In this document: piece by piece, positions 6,499-13,735 of the stretch
Position numbering within the stretch: position 1 is the first letter of the stretch
Layout: every line of letters starts with the position of its first letter
Assembly: GCA_036845225.1 (NCBI GenBank)
Contig: DAIUEJ010000047.1
Coordinates: 1 to 19,613, forward strand
Source of the DNA: FEN-680 sp036845225
GTDB lineage: Bacteria; Actinomycetota; Geothermincolia; Fen-727; Anoxymicrobiaceae
Direction of reading: 5' to 3'
Length of the DNA: 19,613 nucleotides
The notes under the pieces: generated by a model
The model's input: the letters and a program-made list of their open reading frames with translations, nothing else
Database searches by the model: none
Told to the model about the DNA's origin: nothing
Translations under genes and position numbers: made by a program

Positions 6499-6870
6499 CT
6501 AGTCTGAGTAACCACCGATCGTGTCCGTGCCCGCGCCCTTGTTATTCCAGTACATCGCGCGCTCGACCATGATCTTCTTTCCGGCGGTCTTTGAGGTGAC
6601 CATGACGGAGGCCCTGCCTGATGGCACCTTGTCTGCCATGTTGAAGGTCATGCGGGAGTTGGCGGGGATGCTCGAGGTCAGGATGACGGCTCCCCCGCCT
6701 GCCTTCAGGTAGGAGACCTCTACTGTCACGGCGCTTGCATTCGGGTTCTGCACCAGGGTCCAGGTCTCATAACCCCCTGAGGTCTGCCCATCCGGAAGGT
6801 AGAAGGTGCTATGTGCCTGGTCCATGCCGATCGAGTCGTGGCATGCCTCTCCTGTCCCGCTCGGTCGGGG
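6499..6870 (-). pseudogene. DUF5719-like repeat protein fragment, inverted copy
   Basis: One repeat of a secreted-type beta-rich protein: GEACHDSIGMDQ, FYLPDGQTSGGYETWTLVQN, then ANSRMTFNMADKVPSGRAS, and the end KKIMVERAMYWNNKGAGTDT-IGGYSD with a TAG stop. It is clearly homologous to the last repeat of the plus-strand fragment ending at 7825, but lies on the opposite strand. Upstream the frame closes at a TAA (6873-6871) and there is no signal peptide; the only internal Met start (6825) falls inside the repeat. So this is a gene piece, not a complete gene. Repeats of this kind (YLPEG..ETWLLVQNPN....ERAMYW) occur in large extracellular actinobacterial proteins. The DUF5719 label is from memory and tentative. 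Confidence 0.7.
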
Positions 6871-6872
6871 TT

Positions 6873-7825
6873 ACTTCCCCTGCGAAGGTGTGGTACCTGC
6901 CTGAGGGATCTTCCGCCTGGGGGTTCGAGTCTTGGCTGCTCATACAGAACCCCAACTCGGGGGTCGCGACAGCGAAGGTGACCTACATGCTCGAGGGCGA
7001 GTCCCCGCTGACTGTGAGCCACACGGTTCCGGGCAACTCGCGCGCCTCTTTCAACATGGCGGACGACTGCGGGGCAAAGGACGCCTCCATCAAGGTGGAG
7101 AGCGACGTGCCGGTCATTCCCGAGCGGGCGATGTACAAGAACGGGCGCAGGGAGGGGCACGACTCCATCGGCACCACCAACCCGGCCTCAGACTGTTACC
7201 TGGCCGATGGACGACCGCCTGGGGCTTCACGACCTATGTCCTGGTTCAGAACCCGAGCACGGTGGCTTGCGATGTGACGCTCACTTACATGACGCCCACG
7301 GGGGCGGTGCCGCAGGCGGCGTTCTCGATGCCGGCCCGCTCGCGCAAGACCATACGCGTGAACGACGTGCCAGGCATGGGCAACACCGACTTCTCGACGC
7401 GCGTGCACGGCTCGAAGCCCATCATCACCGAGCGTCCGATGTACTGGGGCGCGGGCACCGCGCTCGGCGAAGCCTGCCACGACTCGATCGGAATGGCGGC
7501 ACCGCACAAGACCTTCTACCTGCCCGACGGGCAGGCCGACACCAACACCGAGACGTGGACCCTCGTCCAGAACCCGAACAGCACAGCGGTCACGGTCGAC
7601 ATCACTTACCTGACGCCCTCGGGGGCCGGGGACGTGACGAGGACAGAGACCATCGGCGCCAACTCGCGCAAGACCTTCGGAATGCAGGAGCACTCGCACC
7701 GGACAGGCCGCGCGTCCATCGTGGTGACAAGCAAGTCCGCCGGAAAGAAAATAATGGTGGAGCGTGCGATGTACTGGAACAATAAAGGCGCGGGCACGGA
7801 TATCATCGGTGGCTACTCCGACTAA
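6873..7825 (+). pseudogene. DUF5719-like repeat protein fragment, frameshifted
   Basis: About three repeats of the same beta-rich module. The first reads VTSPAKVWYLPEGSSAWGFE to PERAMYKNGRREGHDSIG. The second has lost its frame near 7212: the first frame runs to YLADG and the reading then continues one frame over as TAWGFTTYVLVQNP to ITERPMYWGAG. The third runs from GEACHDSIGM to VERAMYWNNKGAGTDI-IGGYSD and TAA. One missing base after the GGA codon (7209-7211) explains the shift. No start codon, ribosome-binding site or signal peptide precedes the first repeat: the sequence upstream of about 6860 is the inverted copy read antisense. It is therefore a 5'-truncated, rearranged gene, though the single-base shift itself could be a sequencing error. 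Confidence 0.7.
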
Positions 7826-7856
7826 ACTTTTTGGGGTCAGACCCTTTTTTGTTTAG
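7822..7856. repeat. REP-like palindrome, GGGGTCAGACCC type
   Basis: CTAAAC (7822-7827) pairs with GTTTAG (7851-7856); inside, GGGT (7834-7837) pairs with ACCC (7841-7844) around CAG, followed by six T residues (7845-7850). The outer stem includes the stop codon (7823-7825) of the repeat-gene fragment. On the plus strand the inner hairpin plus T-tract could also act as a weak intrinsic terminator. Its GGGGTCAG resembles the reverse complement of the core in the 6335-6371 palindrome. Confidence 0.6.
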
Positions 7857-7862
7857 TTGGTC

Positions 7863-7893
7863 ATGCAAAAAGGTGCCTGTCCCTATTTTGCAT
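7863..7893. repeat. REP-like palindrome, copy 2
   Basis: ATGCAAAA (7863-7870) pairs with TTTTGCAT (7886-7893) around the core GGTGCCTGTCCCTA. Mismatch positions and the CCTGT loop are the same as in the 12.6-kb copies. The convergent glycosidase-like gene ends inside it: its last codons and TAG stop (7885-7883) are formed by the right arm of the palindrome. Confidence 0.8.
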
Positions 7894-10303
7894 TGATCAC
7901 GACTTTCTTCGTGCCGGGTGCGACCCCCAGGTTCCGGGTACCGGGCTTCGTCTTGATGAGGTTGCCGTCCACCTCGCACGACTTGATGTCGAAGGGCACG
8001 TTCAACTCGATAGACACGGGCGGCCGCTCGAAAGAGCCGGGCAGGTTGAAGGTGACTGCGTCTCCGGTGCACTCGACCGAGTAGGATACTTCCCCGAAGA
8101 ACGTGGCCGCATTCTCCACCTTGATGATGTTGCCCGGCGCGAACCATTCAGGTTTTGACAGCGAGAGTAGCACCAGCGTGTCATCCCTTTCGGCAAGCAG
8201 CATGTTGCGAAGGAAGTTCAGGAACTCACAGACAGCCCAGCCGTGGTGCCCGTCTCCGTAGGAGCCGCCTCCCGTGAGCGGGTTGATCGCCTCAGGGAAA
8301 GTCCAGGTAGGGGTCGCCATCGTCACGAGCGAGTCGAATATCGTCAGCGCGTAGGGGTCATTGCTTTTCATCAAGCACTGCCCGACCTGCAGCGATAGGT
8401 AGGCGTTCAGCCCGCAGTGCAGGATTCCGTGGTAGAGCACGTCCTTGTAGAAGCACTTGTCGATGAGCTCACGAAGCGTGTTGGCCATGATCTCGTCGTC
8501 GGGGCTCATGACGTCCAGGGGATATACGCCGGCGACGACACCGACGGTCGCGGAATCGATGTCCCTTCCCGGCGCGATAGGCATCACGCGCCGTCCGAGC
8601 CTCTTCTCGACAGAAGCCCATGAAGCCTCGAGGTCGTCCATCATGTCACCGGCGATCTTCTCGAGGTAGAAGGCGTCGGCCTCGAAGCCGAGGTCCCTCG
8701 CCACGGTCGCGACGGCGCGCAGGCCGCCGATGGCCCAGAAGTCGTCCCAGTAGTAGACGTCGCCCATGCCGAAGTGCTCGGCGCTGATGCCCGGCGGCAG
8801 CAAACCCCGCCTCGGGTCGCCGGCCGCCAGCTCGAGCTGCCTGTTGGCGTCGATCCAACGCGCGGCTTTCATCAATGCAGGGTAGACCTCCTTTATGAAT
8901 GATGCATCGCCGGTGATGCGGTAGTGGTGCACGAGCGTGTACATCGCCTGGCCGTTCGAGTCCCACTCCCCGGAGTGCGAACAGAAGTAGCCGTCGGGCT
9001 TCTGGCGGTCCGTGTAAGTGCCCAGGATGTCGCGCGCCTTGTCGGCGTGGCCGATGCGCTCCAGCGCGGGCACCAGGTAGGCCGCGTCCCTGAACCACAT
9101 CATGTGATAGGTCGAGACGCCGGGGGTTATCGAGCGCCCATCGAACAACAGGAGGAGGTAGGCCTTGTTTACGTCGAACGCGCGCTGGTAGTCCTCGTCG
9201 GGGATCGACACCGTCATGCCAACCGAGGCCAGCTCGGACCAGCTCTGTCGCTGCCCGGACAGCTTTTTCTCGACCAGCGTGATTGACTCGGCTGCCGGCA
9301 TCAGGCGCTCGAGGGCGGGATGGATGCCCGGGGAGAGCGGGGCGGCAAAGCATACCTTGGAGGCGGCGCCCCCCGAGAGGTCGAGGTCGAAGAGGGCCGC
9401 GCCGGCCGATAGCCCGAACGGCTCGCTCACCGAGAGCGTGCCTTCGGCGAGCCGCTGGCGCGCCGGCTCGCGCAGTTGCAGCGCGACGTCGCCGTGGCCG
9501 TAGTCGGAGAGCATCACCTGCGCAGGCTCGCTACCGAGATACGCGAGCACGCTGCCGTCAGCGGTGAAAGTGCGCCTGGCGATGTCGTAGGAGAGCTCGT
9601 TCATCGCGCAGATGGTCTCGGTGTTGTACGGGCGGACCGAGACGACCAGTGACGCCTGCATCGCCTGGCAGTGGGCGTTGGTCGCCTCGCAGAGGCACAG
9701 CATGGTGGGGACGGTATCCAGCGTTGCGACGAACGCCGTCAGGACGCACTCGATGCCACATGCCTCGAAGGAGGTCCTCACGATGGGAGCGCCGCCGACC
9801 AGCTCCTGCTTGACCTCCTCCAGTTGGGAGGGACAGACCAGCTCGTCACCCACCTTCACCCAGACGTCGATGGAGGGGCCGAACGGCCACGGGGTGATGA
9901 GCCCTCGCGGGTCCACGTGCGCCTCGTTGGGAAAGCCGCACAGGCCGATGCCCGTCCAGTTGCGGTGGGTCATGTTGCACTCCAGCCAGAAATGGCCGTG
10001 CGGGGTGAACGAGTCCGACGACGGCGTCCTCTGCTTCACGAGCCACCAGGGCAGGACCCAGCCGTCCATCTGCTGCTCGGCGAACGGCGTGTACATGAAC
10101 CCGGACCACATGTCCGCCCCGAGGGCGAACAGCTCGGTGGGGAGGCTGCTCGCCGCCGACCCTGAAAGCTTCATGAACGACTCGAAGTTCCGCACGGCGC
10201 TGTCGGGGATGCCGTACTTCCTGGACGCCCCTCCAAGGGCTGCGTCCTTGATCTTCGACTTGATCCAACCGGCCAGCCCGCCTCGCACCGGCTCAGCGCT
10301 CAT
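7883..10303 (-). CDS. Six-hairpin glycosidase-like protein
   Basis: An 806-residue protein with no visible signal peptide or membrane helix, so probably cytoplasmic. The N-terminal 370 residues look beta-rich, with aromatic stretches such as GHFWLECNMTHRNWTGIG and PWPFGPSIDVWVKVGDELV. Residues of about 370-720 look like an (alpha/alpha)6 barrel: YHMMWFRDAAYLVPALERIG (about 400), PDGYFCSHSGEWDSNGQAMY (about 440), YYWDDFWAIGGLRA (about 517) and GGGSYGDGHHGWAVCEFLNF. Acidic residues in GEWDSNGQ and WDDFW are candidate catalytic residues. A small beta domain ends the protein. The fold suggests hydrolysis or phosphorolysis of a glycan. No GH family can be assigned by eye and the substrate is unknown. 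ATG 10303 has GGGAGGA just upstream. The C-terminus (NAK-stop) is encoded by the palindrome at 7863-7893. Confidence 0.75.
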   Translation of the reverse strand: MSAEPVRGGLAGWIKSKIKDAALGGASRKYGIPDSAVRNFESFMKLSGSAASSLPTELFALGADMWSGFMYTPFAEQQMDGWVLPWWLVKQRTPSSDSFTPHGHFWLECNMTHRNWTGIGLCGFPNEAHVDPRGLITPWPFGPSIDVWVKVGDELVCPSQLEEVKQELVGGAPIVRTSFEACGIECVLTAFVATLDTVPTMLCLCEATNAHCQAMQASLVVSVRPYNTETICAMNELSYDIARRTFTADGSVLAYLGSEPAQVMLSDYGHGDVALQLREPARQRLAEGTLSVSEPFGLSAGAALFDLDLSGGAASKVCFAAPLSPGIHPALERLMPAAESITLVEKKLSGQRQSWSELASVGMTVSIPDEDYQRAFDVNKAYLLLLFDGRSITPGVSTYHMMWFRDAAYLVPALERIGHADKARDILGTYTDRQKPDGYFCSHSGEWDSNGQAMYTLVHHYRITGDASFIKEVYPALMKAARWIDANRQLELAAGDPRRGLLPPGISAEHFGMGDVYYWDDFWAIGGLRAVATVARDLGFEADAFYLEKIAGDMMDDLEASWASVEKRLGRRVMPIAPGRDIDSATVGVVAGVYPLDVMSPDDEIMANTLRELIDKCFYKDVLYHGILHCGLNAYLSLQVGQCLMKSNDPYALTIFDSLVTMATPTWTFPEAINPLTGGGSYGDGHHGWAVCEFLNFLRNMLLAERDDTLVLLSLSKPEWFAPGNIIKVENAATFFGEVSYSVECTGDAVTFNLPGSFERPPVSIELNVPFDIKSCEVDGNLIKTKPGTRNLGVAPGTKKVVINAK

Positions 10304-10325
10304 GCTTCCTCCCGCCGTTGTGCCT

Positions 10326-10371
10326 GGCGCCCCGGGGCGCCGATGCCCTGTCGCCTGCAGAATGTATTATA
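10326..10371. promoter_or_regulatory. Divergent control region with a 16-bp perfect dyad
   Basis: Between the glycosidase-like gene and recG lie GGCGCCCCGGGGCGCC (10326-10341, perfect dyad) and the AT-rich patch TATTATATAG (10365-10374). The patch reads TATTAT towards recG and TATAAT (10371-10366) towards the glycosidase gene, so it may hold a -10 for either direction. No good -35 is seen on either side. The dyad would lie in the glycosidase gene's leader, as operator or hairpin. Confidence 0.35.
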
Positions 10372-10393
10372 TAGAGAAGAAGCCTGAGGAAAG

Positions 10394-12550
10394 TTGCAGT
10401 CTGTGACACAAGAAGAAGCTGAAGAAGGCAAGGGTGAGCGCGCGGATAGCCCGAAGCGGGGGCCTTCGGCCGCGGTCGAGGCGCTCAACCGTTTCGCCGC
10501 GCCGGTCACCGTCCTGCACCAGGTGGGGCCCGCTGGCGCCCGCAGGCTGGAGCCCCTGGGCATCGCGACAATCGCGGACCTCTTGTACCACATGCCGAGG
10601 CGCTACCTCGACCGCTCTAACGTCACCCCCATACGCGACGTGAAGGTGGGCGAGGAGGTAACGGTGGTCGGTCGTGTGTACGAGGCCGAGAGCCGCACCA
10701 CCCGGTCCCGCAAGAAGATGCTGGTGGTGACGCTCTTCGACGGCACCGGCTATATCTCCGGGGTCTGGTTCAACCAGGAGTACCACAAAGACAGGCTCAA
10801 GGAGGGCGTCACCGCGGCGTTCTCTGGTAAGGCGTCGTTCCTCTACAACATGCTCCAGATCACCAACCCTTCCTACGACGTCCTGGGCACCGAGGAGTCG
10901 GACCCGCGCGTGGAGGGGCTGCACACAGGCAGGATCATACCTCTGTACCCCGCGACGGCCGGGGTGACCTCAGCTGGGCTGCGCAAGCTGGTCAGCCGGG
11001 CGCTTGATGCTGTGAAGGGGATGGCCGACCCGGTGCCGCCGGACGTGGTCGGCAAGTTCGGCCTGATGGGGCTGGAAGAGGCGCTCCGCGAGACTCATTT
11101 TCCCAGTGGCGCGGAGGCCCTCAAGAAGGCGCGCTACCGTCTCGCGTTTGACGAGATATTCACCATGCAGGTGGGCTTGGCCCTCATCAAGAAGAAGCGC
11201 GAGCGCGAGGCGCGCGGGGTGGAGCATGCCGGCATTGGCGAGCTTACCGAGCGTTTTATCGCGGGCCTGCCTTTCACGCTGACCGCTTCCCAGAAGAGAG
11301 CGTGGTCCGAGATCGAAGGCGACATGCGCAAGCAGGTCCAGATGAACAGGCTGCTGCAGGGAGAGGTGGGCTCGGGCAAGACGGTGGTGGCGGTGCTGGC
11401 GCTGCTGCTCGCGGTCGAGAGCGGTTTCCAGGGGGCGATAATGGCGCCCACCGAGATACTGGCGCACCAGCACTACCGGCGGATAACGGAGATGCTGGAG
11501 GGCTTGCCGGTCAAGGTCGAGCTCCTGACCGGCGCGCCTTCGCGCGAGGGGCTGCGAGCGATCGAGGCGGGTGAGGTGGACATCATGATCGGCACCCACG
11601 CGCTGGTGTCCGAGCAGGTGGCGTTCAAGAACCTAGGGCTCGCGATAATCGACGAGCAGCACCGCTTCGGCCTGGCACAGAGGGTCCAGCTCGCGCGCAA
11701 AGGCAGCGACCCCGACATCCTCCACATGTCCGCGACCCCTATTCCACGCACGCTGTCCCTGACGTTGTTCGGCGACCTGGACGTCAGCATCATCGACGAG
11801 ATGCCGGCCGGGCGCAAAGGCGTGGTGACTCACGTCGCGGGTGAGGACGAGCGCGAGGGGATCTTCGCCATGGTCGGCAACGAAGTGGCGAAGGGGCGGC
11901 AGGTGTTCGTGGTGTGCCCGATCATCGAAGAGTCGGAGAAGGTTGAGGCGCGCGCGGCGGCGGAGGAGGCCAGGCGCATCGAGAAGGCGTTCCCGGGAGC
12001 AGCGGTCGCCCTGGTCCACGGCCAGATGAAAGGCCAGGACAAGCGCGATGTCATGGAGCGGTTCTCGGACGGCAACATCGACATCCTGATATCGACGGTG
12101 ATGGTCGAGGTAGGGGTGGACATACCCAACGCGACGGTGATGGTGGTCGAGGACGCCGACCGGTTCGGCCTTGCGCAACTTCACCAGTTGAGGGGGCGCA
12201 TCGGGCGCGGGACCGAGCGCGCGATCTGCGTCTTCTTCGCCGACCCGACCACTGAGGAAGGCAAAGCGCGCATGGAAGCCATCAAGAGATACGACGACGG
12301 GTTCGCACTGGCTGAGGCCGACCTTGCGATCCGTGGCGAAGGTACGCTGTTCGGCACGAGACAGTCCGGCCTGCCGGACCTGAAGGTCGCGCGCCTGTCG
12401 CGCAACCTGGACCTGATACGCAAGGCGAGGGCCGAGGCGTTCAGCATCGTCGACTCCGACCCCACGCTCGCAAAGCGCGAGAACGTGCTGCTGCGCTGGG
12501 AGACCAACCGCCGCTTCGGCGGCTCACTGGGCTGGCTCTTCCACGCCTGA
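10394..12550 (+). CDS. recG: ATP-dependent DNA helicase RecG
   Basis: A 718-residue helicase that reverses stalled replication forks and processes Holliday junctions. The N-terminal wedge/OB region (about 90-200) is followed by two helicase lobes. Lobe 1 has LLQGEVGSGKT (Walker A Lys329), APTEILAHQHYRR, IGTHALVSEQV, IDEQHRFG (Asp420) and MSATPIPRTL. Lobe 2 has QVFVVCPIIEESE, LVHGQMKGQDK, ISTVMVEVGVDIPNATVMVV and FGLAQLHQLRGRIGRG. The C-terminal RecG wedge-binding end follows (SGLPDLKVARLSRNLDLI). The TTG start has GAGGA close upstream; GTG 10403 is an alternative. Its TGA stop shares a base with the large inverted repeat that separates it from rsmD. Confidence 0.97.
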   Translation: MQSVTQEEAEEGKGERADSPKRGPSAAVEALNRFAAPVTVLHQVGPAGARRLEPLGIATIADLLYHMPRRYLDRSNVTPIRDVKVGEEVTVVGRVYEAESRTTRSRKKMLVVTLFDGTGYISGVWFNQEYHKDRLKEGVTAAFSGKASFLYNMLQITNPSYDVLGTEESDPRVEGLHTGRIIPLYPATAGVTSAGLRKLVSRALDAVKGMADPVPPDVVGKFGLMGLEEALRETHFPSGAEALKKARYRLAFDEIFTMQVGLALIKKKREREARGVEHAGIGELTERFIAGLPFTLTASQKRAWSEIEGDMRKQVQMNRLLQGEVGSGKTVVAVLALLLAVESGFQGAIMAPTEILAHQHYRRITEMLEGLPVKVELLTGAPSREGLRAIEAGEVDIMIGTHALVSEQVAFKNLGLAIIDEQHRFGLAQRVQLARKGSDPDILHMSATPIPRTLSLTLFGDLDVSIIDEMPAGRKGVVTHVAGEDEREGIFAMVGNEVAKGRQVFVVCPIIEESEKVEARAAAEEARRIEKAFPGAAVALVHGQMKGQDKRDVMERFSDGNIDILISTVMVEVGVDIPNATVMVVEDADRFGLAQLHQLRGRIGRGTERAICVFFADPTTEEGKARMEAIKRYDDGFALAEADLAIRGEGTLFGTRQSGLPDLKVARLSRNLDLIRKARAEAFSIVDSDPTLAKRENVLLRWETNRRFGGSLGWLFHA

Positions 12551-12643
12551 TGCAAAATGGGGACAGGCACCTTTTTGCATTTTGCTAGACTGCAACTAGA
12601 AAAGGGAGGGAAATGCAAAAAGGTGCCTGTCCCCATTTTGCAT
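12550..12643. repeat. 33-bp perfect inverted repeat (paired REP-like palindromes, copies 3 and 4)
   Basis: Bases 12550-12582 and 12611-12643 are perfect reverse complements around a 28-nt spacer. Each arm is also a palindrome in itself: in the right arm, 12612-12620 pairs with 12636-12644, with GGTGCCTGTCCCCA at the tip. The spacer carries GGGAGGG (12604-12610), the only strong ribosome-binding sequence before rsmD (ATG 12648). The whole fills the gap between the recG stop and rsmD start. Confidence 0.92.
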
Positions 12644-12647
12644 TGTT

Positions 12648-13232
12648 ATGAGAGTTATCGCTGGAACGGCAAAGGGCACGGCCCTGCACGGCGCGAAAGG
12701 CCGCAACCTGCGGCCGGTTCTCGACCGCGTCAAGGAGTCCATGTTCGGGCTGCTTGGTGACAGGGTCGAGGGCGCGCGCGTGCTCGACCTGTTCGCCGGC
12801 GTCGGCTCCCTCGGCATCGAGGCGCTCAGCCGGGGCGCCGAACACGCCGATTTTATAGAGCAGCACCCTGCGACCGCGCGTTCGATCAACGACAATCTGG
12901 AGCGCACCCACCTCGCCGGGAAAGCCTCCGTCTGCGTCACCCGCCTACCCGGTGGTATCGCCGCTGCGCGGGGTCCGTATGGTTTGATTTTTGTCGACCC
13001 CCCATTTAGAATTGATGAACGTTTGCTGGAGGGGCTGTTTCGCCTCATTCTCGACAGGGGGCTTCTAGAAGACGATGGACTGCTTGTCTATCGTTGCTCG
13101 CCGCACGCGGGCTACGAGCCTCCCACCGAAGAATGGTCGCTCGAGGAGCGACGCGACTACGGGGATTCCATAGTCTCCGTGTTCGGTCCGGCGAAGCGGG
13201 ATGGCGAGAAGAGGGGACAAGCTTGGACGTAG
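12648..13232 (+). CDS. rsmD: 16S rRNA (guanine-966-N2)-methyltransferase (RsmD)
   Basis: A 194-residue SAM-dependent methyltransferase that modifies G966 (E. coli numbering) of 16S rRNA. The N-terminus MRVIAGTAKGTALH followed by RPVLDRVKESMFGLL is the usual RsmD opening. The SAM-binding loop is VLDLFAGVGSLGIEALSRGA (45-64), and the catalytic motif is DPPF (117-120). The C-terminus is less typical. The ATG at 12648 has no ribosome-binding site directly upstream; the nearest purine run (12604-12610) is separated from it by one arm of the inverted repeat. It overlaps coaD by 10 nt. Confidence 0.93.
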   Translation: MRVIAGTAKGTALHGAKGRNLRPVLDRVKESMFGLLGDRVEGARVLDLFAGVGSLGIEALSRGAEHADFIEQHPATARSINDNLERTHLAGKASVCVTRLPGGIAAARGPYGLIFVDPPFRIDERLLEGLFRLILDRGLLEDDGLLVYRCSPHAGYEPPTEEWSLEERRDYGDSIVSVFGPAKRDGEKRGQAWT

Positions 13233-13732
13233 CAATCTGCCCGGGCACGTTCGACCCGGTGACCAACGGCCACCTGGACGTGATCTCGAGGGTCGCGAGG
13301 CACTTCGAGAAGACCATCGTGGCCGTCGCGGCCAACCCTGAGAAACGCCCCCTGTTCGACATCGAAGAGCGTATCGCCATGCTCAATGAGAGCCTGGGCG
13401 GCGCCAAGAACATCGAGGTCATCGCCTTCGACTCGCTCTTGATCGAGGTCGCTCACGAGCGCGGCTCATGCTGTATAGTCAAAGGGCTGCGCGCGATGTC
13501 TGACTTCGAGTTCGAATTCCAGATGGCGCAGTTCAACAGGCAGATGGACGAAAACATCGAAACCTTCTTCGTGATGGCGAGCCCGGAGTACACGTACCTG
13601 AGCTCGAGCGGGCTCAAGGAGGTCGCCGCGTACGGCGGCTCGATCAAAGGGCTCGTGCCCGAAAACGTAGAGCGGCGCCTGCTGGATAAAGTGGGCAGAC
13701 ACAAGCCCACAGGCGCGTCGGAAAAGGAGTAG
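13223..13732 (+). CDS. coaD: Phosphopantetheine adenylyltransferase (CoaD)
   Basis: A 169-residue nucleotidyltransferase that makes dephospho-CoA from ATP and 4'-phosphopantetheine, the penultimate CoA step. Landmarks: CPGTFDPVTNGHLDVISRVA, with Thr9 and the TNGH motif (His17), IVKGLRAMSDFEFEFQMA, and the C-terminal YTYLSSSGLKEVAAYGG (ISS-like nucleotide loop). The length is typical. The start is TTG 13223, with GAGGGG 6 nt upstream and a 10-nt overlap with rsmD. The pairing rsmD-coaD is common in bacteria. Confidence 0.97.
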   Translation: MDVAICPGTFDPVTNGHLDVISRVARHFEKTIVAVAANPEKRPLFDIEERIAMLNESLGGAKNIEVIAFDSLLIEVAHERGSCCIVKGLRAMSDFEFEFQMAQFNRQMDENIETFFVMASPEYTYLSSSGLKEVAAYGGSIKGLVPENVERRLLDKVGRHKPTGASEKE

Positions 13733-13735
13733 GTA

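Noticed and set aside
6291..6515. Small minus-strand ORF upstream of rpmB
   Set aside because: It has no ribosome-binding site or family resemblance. It runs out of frame through duplicated gene-end scraps and a palindrome.
6735..6872. N-terminal part of the plus-strand repeat protein
   Set aside because: This stretch is the inverted copy of the same gene read antisense, so the peptide is meaningless.
6499..7893. Insertion sequence causing the rearrangement
   Set aside because: No transposase frame, terminal inverted repeats of IS type or target duplication could be found; only repeat-gene pieces and REP-like palindromes are present.
8646..9353. Alternative minus-strand frame within the glycosidase-like gene
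   Set aside because: It is a shifted-frame shadow. The glycosidase frame is continuous over 806 codons with coherent protein sequence.
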